A stretch of DNA of 11,077 nt from Elusimicrobiota bacterium (GTDB lineage: Bacteria; Elusimicrobiota; Elusimicrobia; Elusimicrobiales; Elusimicrobiaceae): NCBI GenBank assembly GCA_023398295.1, contig JAEWSL010000033.1:1-11077 (forward strand). Reading direction: 5' to 3'. This document shows positions 4,911 through 11,077 of this stretch, one piece after another. The position numbers and the translations under genes were made by a program. Below the pieces are notes generated by a model. The model had not been told where the DNA came from. It was given only the letters and a program-made list of their open reading frames with translations, and made no database searches. The first letter of the stretch is position 1. Every line of letters begins with the position of its first letter.

Positions 4911-6668
4911 ATGCTCAGACCTAAACTATTTACTCTTTTACAAAACAGAAAAGAAGTTTTTACCAAAGAAAGGATTATCAAAGATATTACCGCCGGTTTG
5001 GTAGTATCCTGTATTGCCCTTCCCTTATCTATTGCGTTGGCCATAGCCTCGGGAGTTTTGCCCGAGCAGGGCCTTCTTACCGCTATTATCGGGGGACTAA
5101 TAGTTTCCCTTCTGGGCGGCAGCCGCGTGCAGATAGCCGGCCCCACGGGCGCGTTTGTAATTATCGTTTACGGCATAATACAGCACCACGGCCTGGGCGG
5201 GCTTTTGCTGGCTACCATAATGGCGGGCGCGATGCTTATGATTATGGGGTTTTTGAAGTTCGGCTCTTTCTTAAAATTTATTCCCTATCCCGTTACAACA
5301 GGTTTTACAAGCGGCATCGCCGTGGTATTATTTTCTACGCAGATTAACGATTTTCTGGGGCTCAACTTAAAAAATATCCCGGCTGATTTTCTGGATAAAT
5401 GGACTTTGTATTTAAGCAATTTATCCAATGTCAATCCTTCGGCTTTTATTATAGGGCTTTTTGCTTTGGCGATAATAATTTACTGGCCCAAGAAATTAAG
5501 GTTTGTGCCCAGTTCTCTGGCGGCTATTGTTATTACCACCTTAACGGTAAAAATTATGAACCTTGACGTGCCCACCATAGCCAGCACATTTGGGGATTTG
5601 AAGACAACCTTTACCCTCCCCCAACTGCCGCAGTTTTCTTTGGAAAATATAGCAAATCTTGCCAGGGCCGCCACAACGATAGCCGTTTTGGCGGGCATAG
5701 AAAGTTTGCTTTCGGCCGTAGTTTCAGACGGTATGATAGGCAAAAAGCACCGTTCTAATATGGAACTTGTGGCGACAGGCGCGGCAAACATAGTTTCGGG
5801 TTTTGCGGGCGGGCTTCCCGTTACGGGGGCCATTGCTAGGACGGCGGCCAACGTCAGCAACGGCGGCAGGACGCCGCTTGCCGGCATAGCCCACGCCGTA
5901 TTTTTGTTGTTTATGACGCTTGCCTTTATGAAATATATAAGCCTCATTCCCATGACCGCCCTTGCCGCCATACTTTTTGCCGTTTCCTACAGAATGAGCG
6001 AGTGGCGCAGTTTTATATCCCTTTTTAAGGCGCCGGCAAGCGATATAGCGGTTTTGCTTGTCACATTTTCTCTGACGGTGTTAAAGGACCTTGTTGCGGC
6101 AATTGAAGTGGGGCTTGTGCTGGCGGCGGTATTATTTATGAAGCGCATGGCCGATGTTTACCGTGTGGCAAATTATGACGATGACCTTATGGACGAAGTC
6201 CACAATAAAGATGATATAGACGTAAAAACAGTGGCCGAGCGCGTAACGGTTTACGAGATTAACGGCCCCTTTTTCTTCGGCGCGGCGGGTGTATTTTTTG
6301 AAACTTTGCAAAATATGAAAGAGTGCCAGGTGCTCGTCTTAAGAATGCGCAGCGTGCCTTCTATTGACGCTTCGGGTTATCACGCGTTGTTTAGGATTTA
6401 TAAATTATGCCAGGCTAAAGGGGTTCAAATAGTTCTGTCCCATTTACAGCCATATCCTTATCAAGTTCTCAAAAAATACGGGTTTACAGATATGATAGGC
6501 AGACAGAACATTTGCAAAAGCATAGACCTTGCCCTAAAGCGGGCCGAAGAAATTATATCCCAAAAAGAAGAAGAAGAAAAACCTTGCCAGCCTTGCGCGC
6601 TGCAGGAGGAACAACCTTCCGACCAATCGCGCAAAGAGGAAGAGAGCCCTCGCCCCGAGGATAAATAG
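4911..6668 (+). CDS. SulP-family anion transporter with C-terminal STAS domain
   Basis: This 585-residue inner-membrane transporter has a multi-helix SulP core (about 25-412), a STAS domain (about 440-548) and an acidic tail. Family markers are DITAGL (25-30), AGPTGAF (76-82), the Glu264-containing GIESLLSAVVSDGM (262-275) and GGLPVTGAIARTAANV (300-315). In STAS, SIDASGYHAL (484-493) is the loop equivalent to the phosphorylated loop of anti-sigma antagonists. SulP proteins move sulfate, bicarbonate, C4-dicarboxylates or chloride; substrate cannot be read from sequence, and no carbonic anhydrase or sulfur assimilation gene is adjacent. The tail (551-585) is rich in Glu and contains CQPC (559-562), which is unusual and may be lineage-specific. 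The start lacks a Shine-Dalgarno, but no other start is available. A gap of 50 bases to the HNH gene permits co-transcription. Confidence 0.92.
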   Translation: MLRPKLFTLLQNRKEVFTKERIIKDITAGLVVSCIALPLSIALAIASGVLPEQGLLTAIIGGLIVSLLGGSRVQIAGPTGAFVIIVYGIIQHHGLGGLLLATIMAGAMLMIMGFLKFGSFLKFIPYPVTTGFTSGIAVVLFSTQINDFLGLNLKNIPADFLDKWTLYLSNLSNVNPSAFIIGLFALAIIIYWPKKLRFVPSSLAAIVITTLTVKIMNLDVPTIASTFGDLKTTFTLPQLPQFSLENIANLARAATTIAVLAGIESLLSAVVSDGMIGKKHRSNMELVATGAANIVSGFAGGLPVTGAIARTAANVSNGGRTPLAGIAHAVFLLFMTLAFMKYISLIPMTALAAILFAVSYRMSEWRSFISLFKAPASDIAVLLVTFSLTVLKDLVAAIEVGLVLAAVLFMKRMADVYRVANYDDDLMDEVHNKDDIDVKTVAERVTVYEINGPFFFGAAGVFFETLQNMKECQVLVLRMRSVPSIDASGYHALFRIYKLCQAKGVQIVLSHLQPYPYQVLKKYGFTDMIGRQNICKSIDLALKRAEEIISQKEEEEKPCQPCALQEEQPSDQSRKEEESPRPEDK

Positions 6669-6718
6669 CCGCCGCCGCGGAGGATAAAAATTGGTATTAT
6701 AAAGGCAGGAGGCGCTCC

Positions 6719-7276
6719 ATGCCCGACAGAGAAGTCAAAACAATACGGGATTTAATATTTTTCCAGTACGCAAAACTCGTTGCGCGCGCCACGTTTGGCT
6801 GTAAAGACGGCGGAGAAGCAAAAAAAGCGGGTTACGGTTTTATTAAAAAAACTTTCAGGGATTTTCGCGATAACCAAAAAAAGTGGTCCGACATTCTGCG
6901 CGAAGATATGCAGTTCATTGAGAGCGATAAAAAATGCATATTTTGCGGCGCGGCGGAAAATTTGACCAGAGAGCATATCGTCCCCAAAACCCTTAAAATA
7001 AACGCCCGCTGCGCGACGTGCGACCATATCCAGGGCGTGCACAATATTATCTGGTCCTGCCGCGAGTGCAACGGGAAGAAGGGCCAAAAAGGCCTCTACA
7101 CTTTTTTTAGGGAAATACACGGGCCCGACCATACTTCCGACTATCTGCCAGCCCTTCTTGAAAAGAAATATCTTAAGACTATGTATTTTTGCCATCAGTG
7201 CGCCGCTACTTTGGATTACGCTCCCGAAAAAATTTATATCTACGACATAGATAAAATCATTGACGATAATTTGTAA
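6719..7276 (+). CDS. HNH endonuclease-like protein
   Basis: This 185-residue protein has a central HNH/zinc-finger nuclease domain. CIFC (Cys73, Cys76) is followed by LTREHIVPK (82-90), where His86 is the expected general base. Asn109 lies in HNIIW, and a second knuckle CREC (114-117) runs into NGKKG (118-122) with Asn118. This order fits the beta-beta-alpha-metal fold with a structural zinc. Two further CXXC pairs, CATC (98-101) and CHQC (158-161), are unusual and could bind a second zinc. The N-terminal 60 residues are basic and helical with no recognised family. Strong AGGAGG at 6707-6712 fixes the start. No restriction methyltransferase or toxin-antitoxin partner is adjacent, so DNA target and role are unknown; a housekeeping or selfish nuclease are both possible. 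Confidence 0.82.
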   Translation: MPDREVKTIRDLIFFQYAKLVARATFGCKDGGEAKKAGYGFIKKTFRDFRDNQKKWSDILREDMQFIESDKKCIFCGAAENLTREHIVPKTLKINARCATCDHIQGVHNIIWSCRECNGKKGQKGLYTFFREIHGPDHTSDYLPALLEKKYLKTMYFCHQCAATLDYAPEKIYIYDIDKIIDDNL

Positions 7277-7297
7277 GCTTCCTGTGATTGCCAGTAA

Positions 7298-7316
7298 ATA
7301 TTTTATGATAAAATAT
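7298..7316. promoter_or_regulatory. Perfect AT-rich palindrome upstream of the two-TM protein gene
   Basis: ATATTTTATGATAAAATAT has perfect nine-base arms around one central base, starting 22 bases after the HNH stop. It contains a -10-like TAAAAT (7309-7314) behind a TTGCCA (7288-7293), with a 15-base spacer. It may be an operator over the promoter of the next gene. As RNA it would be a weak all-AU stem with no room for a loop, so DNA-level recognition is the better reading. Confidence 0.4.
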
Positions 7317-7389
7317 AAAAAATACGCTTTTGACGCATAAAACGCATAACCGCGCCCTTTGCGAGCTTGCGCAATAAATAGAGGTTAAA

Positions 7390-8541
7390 ATGAAAGAAAA
7401 AGATAAATATAATTTTTTGGTATCGCGAAAACAAGTGATGAAAAATATTTTCTCCGGCTTTATCGTAGGTATAATATTATCTTTATTCTGCGATTCGTGG
7501 CTGGTTGTTTTTCCCAAGTCGGCGCATCATATTTTTTTGGTTTCTTTCGTCTTAATGGCCGCTATTATAATCTATATTTTCGTAAGCGGCATTCTGCCCT
7601 TTATCAAGAGGGAGGAAACTATAAATTCCAGCATCATTTATAACAAAAAAAGAAAGCAGCTTATACCTCTCAACGGCTATTGGTTTTCCGAAAAAATTGT
7701 GGACTATATCAATTCCGTACAAGTTGAAAATAAGACGGCAGAAAAGATGTGGGAATCAAGCTCCCTTACGCCAAACAAAATTACAAACTGCTTTTTGATG
7801 GTAGGGGAAGCGGTTACCTATTTTATTTTTTCTTTGATGTCGGCAAGCTTAAACGATTATTTCAGCGACGTTCAAAATACCGAAGTAAAAAGATATAAAT
7901 ATAAAGATTTTTCGGGTAAGGACTGGAATAATCTTTTTTTCAAAACAATAGCAAAACCGATAACGGGAAGGCCTGCTTTCAAAGACGGCTATAAAATTCT
8001 GCTTGAAGCAGGCGGCGTCCCACAGATTGTGCGCGCGCCAAACGGCGCTCTCTTTGAGCATTTTGAGCTGCCCCTGCCCGCAAACGCTTCCATAACCAGA
8101 AATCCCGCCGACGGCGCGATAAAAATAAGGACGCAGCAACTGGAATTTTCTGTAAGAAGCACGATATCAATAAGCAATTATTACGTTCCCTACGATTTTA
8201 TTGAAAATTTTATAAGCAAAGATAATTACGAAGATATCCGCAACATCACCTGTCTTGAGGTCAATGTGCACGTAAAACTGTGCCCGAATGTTTTTAAGAT
8301 GATTTTTTCCCCGAAGATGGAAGATTATTTATGGGTGGATAAAATTATGCAGGCCCTTGAAAACAATATCAGCGAAGATAAATTTTTAGCCAAGCTTAAA
8401 TGGAAAGACAACGAGTATCTTTTTGACAGAATAGCCAAACTGGAAGATCTTATCAAGAAGCTTGAGCGTAACGCGGCAAATGCCGCGGTTAAATCCCCGT
8501 CTGAAAGCGTCGGCGGGACAGACGGCGTAAAAACTCCTTAA
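7390..8541 (+). CDS. Unrecognised membrane protein, two N-terminal TM segments and C-terminal coiled coil
   Basis: I do not recognise this 383-residue protein. It starts with a short basic stretch, then two strong membrane helices at about 19-41 and 48-71 joined by a short loop. The KREE after the second helix and the basic N-terminus suggest both ends are cytoplasmic. A third weaker hydrophobic stretch lies at 134-152. The middle (155-310) is a mixed alpha/beta-looking soluble region with PxxG turns and several aromatic strands, including LEVNVHVKL (289-297). Residues 344-362 form a short amphipathic coiled coil, and the tail is polar, Ser/Gly-rich. No catalytic motif is evident. The ribosome binding site is GAGG (7381-7384). 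It stands 113 bases after the HNH gene with its own promoter-like DNA, so a functional link is unproven. Membrane sensor or effector roles are possible but unsupported. Confidence 0.8.
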   Translation: MKEKDKYNFLVSRKQVMKNIFSGFIVGIILSLFCDSWLVVFPKSAHHIFLVSFVLMAAIIIYIFVSGILPFIKREETINSSIIYNKKRKQLIPLNGYWFSEKIVDYINSVQVENKTAEKMWESSSLTPNKITNCFLMVGEAVTYFIFSLMSASLNDYFSDVQNTEVKRYKYKDFSGKDWNNLFFKTIAKPITGRPAFKDGYKILLEAGGVPQIVRAPNGALFEHFELPLPANASITRNPADGAIKIRTQQLEFSVRSTISISNYYVPYDFIENFISKDNYEDIRNITCLEVNVHVKLCPNVFKMIFSPKMEDYLWVDKIMQALENNISEDKFLAKLKWKDNEYLFDRIAKLEDLIKKLERNAANAAVKSPSESVGGTDGVKTP

Positions 8542-8632
8542 TAAAACCGCGCCCGCTTGCGCACGCGCCCCGCGCGCGCCTATGCCTAAGACGGCCGCTT
8601 GTGCCGCGCCGGTACTGGCTTTTTACATAAAA

Positions 8633-8697
8633 CTACCCGAAAATTTCCACTACCCAAACTATATAAAATATGTTAATATGGGGTAGAATATTATAAC
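8633..8697 (+). promoter_or_regulatory. Promoter/regulatory region of the beta-glucoside genes
   Basis: The block CTACCC occurs at 8633-8638 and 8650-8655 (17 bases apart), and its reverse complement GGGTAG at 8681-8686. Two direct copies and one inverted copy in front of a sugar operon are consistent with a regulator-binding array. A poor -10 candidate, TATAAC, lies at 8692-8697; no good -35 was found. Further upstream, 8542-8632 is GC-rich with a weak stem and T-run at 8608-8624 that may end the preceding transcript. Confidence 0.35.
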
Positions 8698-8715
8698 GCA
8701 GTCCGGGAGAGTAAA

Positions 8716-10119
8716 ATGGAATATAATTTTCCTAAGAATTTTTGGTGGGGCGCGTCATGTTCGGGCCCGCAGACCGAAGGCGCCGCAAGCGAAGACGGCA
8801 AAGCGCCGACTATTTGGGATTACTGGTATAAAAAAGAGCCCACGCGTTTTTTTGACGGCGTCGGGCCGCAAAATACTTCCAATTTTTACCATATGTACAA
8901 AGAGGACGTAAAGATTATGAAGAGCATTGGCCTTAACTCTTTTAGAACCTCCATACAATGGGCCAGGCTTATCCCAGAGGGAACAGGCAAAGTAAACCCA
9001 AAAGCAGTAAAATTCTATAACAATTTGATAGACGAACTTATAAAAAACGGCATTGAGCCTTTTATCTGCCTTTTCCATTTTGATATGCCTATGTGCATGC
9101 AAAAAAAAGGCGGCTGGGAAAGCAGAGAGGTTGTTGACGCTTACGCCGCTTACGCAAAAAAATGTTTTGAACTTTTTGGCAAAAAAGTGAAGTTTTGGTT
9201 TACTCACAACGAGCCTATTGTCCCCGTTGAAGGCGGATATTTGTACGATTTCCACTACCCAAACATCGTTGATTTTAAGAAAGCGGCGCAGGTGGCCTAT
9301 CATACCGCTTTGGCCAACGCTTTGGCCATAGAGCAATTTAGAGAATGCCAAAAAGCAAAGAAAATAAATACCGACGGGAAAATAGGCATTATCCTAAATT
9401 TAAGCCCCACTTATCCCCGAAGCCAAAACGAGGCCGACTTAAAAGCCGCCAAAATTGCCGATTTGCTTGTAAATAAATCGTTCTTGGATCCCGCCGTAAA
9501 GGGGCGTTATCCGCAGGAACTCATAGCCCTTATTGAGCGTCTGGGCGCAATGCCTAAAATCCAAAGAAGCGATTTGAAAATAATTAAGGAAAATACAGTA
9601 GATATTTTGGGTATAAATTATTATCAGCCCAGAAGGGCCAAGGCGAAAGAATGCCTGGTTAATCCCGAGGCGCCCGTAACGTTTCACACATTTTTTGACG
9701 ATTACGCAATGCCCGGCAGGAAAATTAATCCGCACCGCGGCTGGGAGATTTACGAAAAAGGCGTTTACGACCTACTTATTGACGTAAAGAAAAATTACGG
9801 CAATATACAAACTTTCGTGTCGGAAAATGGCATGGGCGTTGAAGGCGAGGGCAAATTCAGAAACAAAAAAGGCTATATTGAAGACGATTACAGAATTGCT
9901 TTTATAAAAGACCATCTTAGATGGCTTCACAAAGCCCAGAAGGAAAAATGTAACGTAAAAGGCTATTTCCTGTGGAGTTATATGGATAACTGGAGCTGGA
10001 CGAACGCCTATAAAAACAGGTACGGGTACGTTGAAGTGGACTTAAAAAATAATTACAAGAGGATAATAAAAAAGTCGGGATATTGGATAAAGGAAGTCGC
10101 TAAAAACAATGGGTTTTAA
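8716..10119 (+). CDS. GH1 6-phospho-beta-glucosidase (or 6-phospho-beta-galactosidase)
   Basis: This 467-residue enzyme is of normal length for glycoside hydrolase family 1 and appears complete. FWWGASCSGPQTEG (9-22) is the N-terminal GH1 signature. The acid/base is Glu166 in FTHNEP (162-167) and the nucleophile is Glu370 in VSENGMG (368-374). It would hydrolyse a phosphorylated beta-glucoside, such as cellobiose-6-phosphate, to glucose and glucose-6-phosphate inside the cell. Evidence for a phospho-sugar comes from the PTS EIIC gene 27 bases downstream and from the C-terminal SWTNAYKNRYG (427-437). There, Ser427 and Tyr436 match the phosphate-binding positions of phospho-beta-galactosidase LacG, while the Lys of that site is Asn434. 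Plain beta-glucosidases usually have Glu at the Ser427 position. Galactoside specificity is not excluded. GGGAG at 8705-8709 sets the start. Confidence 0.92.
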   Translation: MEYNFPKNFWWGASCSGPQTEGAASEDGKAPTIWDYWYKKEPTRFFDGVGPQNTSNFYHMYKEDVKIMKSIGLNSFRTSIQWARLIPEGTGKVNPKAVKFYNNLIDELIKNGIEPFICLFHFDMPMCMQKKGGWESREVVDAYAAYAKKCFELFGKKVKFWFTHNEPIVPVEGGYLYDFHYPNIVDFKKAAQVAYHTALANALAIEQFRECQKAKKINTDGKIGIILNLSPTYPRSQNEADLKAAKIADLLVNKSFLDPAVKGRYPQELIALIERLGAMPKIQRSDLKIIKENTVDILGINYYQPRRAKAKECLVNPEAPVTFHTFFDDYAMPGRKINPHRGWEIYEKGVYDLLIDVKKNYGNIQTFVSENGMGVEGEGKFRNKKGYIEDDYRIAFIKDHLRWLHKAQKEKCNVKGYFLWSYMDNWSWTNAYKNRYGYVEVDLKNNYKRIIKKSGYWIKEVAKNNGF

Positions 10120-10146
10120 CCCGCAGATTAAGGAGAAATCGTATAA

Positions 10147-11077
10147 ATGCTAGACAAAATCAACGCAATGTTTGAAAAGTATTTGCTGCCCGTGGCCACA
10201 AAGCTGGACGGCAACAGATACTTAAACAGCATCAGGGAAACCTTCATGATTATGATACCGCTTCTTATCTTTGGGGCGATATTGGTGGTCATAACAAACC
10301 TGCCGTTCTTAGACAAAGTGGTGTCGCCCGAGGTTATAAGGACGGTAAAAATCTTCTTCCAGCCGGGTATAGACGCAACTATTTCCATAATGTCTTTGTT
10401 TATGGCTTTAGGCGTGTCTTACAACCTTGCCAAGTTCTATAAAGTGCCGGCCATTTACGGCGGAGCTTTGGGCATTTCCTGCTTTTTGACGCTGACGCCG
10501 TTAAAGGCGCTTATAAACGGGCAGGTTATAAACGGCGTTATACCCGTGGACAGGCTTGGCGCAAAAGGCATATTTTTGGCTATTTTCGGCTCAATACTGG
10601 CCGTGGAAATATACAGAAAAATAATTGAAAAGGACTGGGTCATAAAAATGCCCGAGGGCGTGCCGCCTACGGTTGCGCGTTCTTTTGCGTCCTTAATCCC
10701 TTTTGTCGTTACGCTGTTTGTTTTTGTGGGCATATCAATAGTCTTTAAGTATACGCCTTACGATAACGTCCACGATTTTATTTATCTGACGATACAAAAG
10801 CCCTTTACCCGCTTTGGCGGCGGGCTGTTTGCTACGATAATGGCCATATTTTTTGCCCAGTTCTTTTGGTTCTTCGGCCTTCACGGGCAGAATATTGTCA
10901 ACGCCGGCATGGACCCGGTTTGGCACGCTTTAGCCTTGGAAAATCTGCAGGCTTACAACGCCGGTTTGGATACTATGCACGTAGCCACAAAGCCATTCAT
11001 AGAAATTTTTACGATAGGCATGGGCGGCTCGGGCATGACGCTGGCTTTGATTGCGGCTTTATTCTTGTTTGCCAAAA
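10147..11077 (+). CDS. celB: PTS sugar transporter EIIC, lactose/cellobiose family (partial, N-terminal 310 aa)
   Basis: This gene runs off the right edge; 310 residues of an expected 420-450 are present. It is highly hydrophobic, with segments near 33-52, 78-95, 103-121, 140-157, 178-201, 225-246 and 286-308. RETFMIMIPLLIFGA (30-44) is the characteristic start of the EIIC lactose/cellobiose family. FWFFGLHGQN (240-249) holds the conserved His (His246) of the sugar-binding and phosphotransfer site. A FIEIFTIGMGGSGMT stretch (284-298) is also typical. It would import a beta-glucoside or diglucoside while EIIB phosphorylates it; EIIA and EIIB are not in the window and may lie downstream. AGGAG at 10131-10135 precedes ATG 10147. 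It is probably co-transcribed with the GH1 gene and functions in the same pathway. Confidence 0.92.
   Translation, partial: MLDKINAMFEKYLLPVATKLDGNRYLNSIRETFMIMIPLLIFGAILVVITNLPFLDKVVSPEVIRTVKIFFQPGIDATISIMSLFMALGVSYNLAKFYKVPAIYGGALGISCFLTLTPLKALINGQVINGVIPVDRLGAKGIFLAIFGSILAVEIYRKIIEKDWVIKMPEGVPPTVARSFASLIPFVVTLFVFVGISIVFKYTPYDNVHDFIYLTIQKPFTRFGGGLFATIMAIFFAQFFWFFGLHGQNIVNAGMDPVWHALALENLQAYNAGLDTMHVATKPFIEIFTIGMGGSGMTLALIAALFLFAK

Noticed and set aside
5480..5971. 163-codon minus-strand frame inside the SulP gene
   Set aside because: It is a shadow of the SulP coding frame; the SulP protein is complete with family motifs throughout.
7284..7305. TGAT-N5-GTAAATATTT resembling the module A operator near the HNH stop codon
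   Set aside because: The half-site spacing differs by one base (five versus four) and the flanks do not match, so chance similarity in AT-rich DNA is more likely.
6719..8541. HNH gene plus two-TM gene as an anti-phage defence operon
   Set aside because: They are separated by 113 bases with promoter-like DNA, and no cyclase, sensor or other defence hallmark is present; kept only as a low-level question in the findings.
8755..9351. 198-codon minus-strand frame inside the GH1 gene
   Set aside because: It is antisense to the catalytic half of a well-supported enzyme, and its translation matches no family.
10111..10122. GGGTTTTAACCC palindrome at the GH1 stop codon
   Set aside because: It is short and has almost no loop; it is more likely a by-product of the coding end and stop codon than a regulatory site.

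Overview
The window is chromosomal-type bacterial DNA. It has sigma70-like promoters, Shine-Dalgarno sites, a lipoprotein signal peptide and densely packed genes. Composition is mixed: coding DNA has intermediate GC with frequent ATA (Ile) and AGG (Arg) codons, and the promoter regions are very AT-rich. A membrane polyferredoxin, a PTS beta-glucoside pair and redox-cysteine proteins suggest a fermentative anaerobe or microaerophile. The taxon cannot be fixed from the sequence; a host-associated lineage such as Elusimicrobiota is only a guess. No tRNA, rRNA, CRISPR array, insertion sequence or phage gene was seen, and no gene-free stretch exceeds 300 bases.

Layout. (1) 1-255, minus strand: the N-terminal part of a ZnuC-like metal ABC transporter ATPase, divergent from the next block. 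(2) 529-3604, plus strand: a compact thiol/metal(loid) island made of two parallel modules. Module A is a Cys-rich ArsR-family repressor, an ArsP-type permease (PF03773 family) and a small CXXC thioredoxin-fold protein. Module B is a second ArsR-family repressor, a membrane-anchored polyferredoxin and an OsmC-family peroxidase/thiol protein. Each module has its own pair of matching operator-like sequences: 479-501 with 856-878 in module A, and 2177-2193 with 2536-2552 in module B. This suggests each ArsR protein represses itself and its neighbouring gene(s). (3) 3772-4713, minus strand: a lipoprotein with a TraB/TIKI/EreA-like motif set, ending at a strong intrinsic terminator in the convergent gap. 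(4) 4911-6668: a SulP anion transporter with a STAS domain. (5) 6719-7276: an HNH nuclease-like protein. (6) 7390-8541: an unrecognised protein with two N-terminal membrane segments. (7) 8716-11077: a GH1 6-phospho-beta-glucosidase and a PTS EIIC permease of the lactose/cellobiose family, cut by the window end.

How they work together. In module A the repressor probably senses a soft metal(loid) or organoarsenical through cysteines, the permease exports it, and the CXXC protein may reduce or shuttle thiol-bound substrate. Module B looks like a redox or sulfur-stress arm, with electrons delivered through a membrane polyferredoxin and peroxides or persulfides handled by OsmC. The last two genes form a standard pathway: the PTS imports and phosphorylates a beta-glucoside and the GH1 enzyme cleaves it inside the cell. 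The most notable regulatory points are the two distinct ArsR operator pairs and several genes with no, or almost no, 5' leader, most clearly the second ArsR gene.
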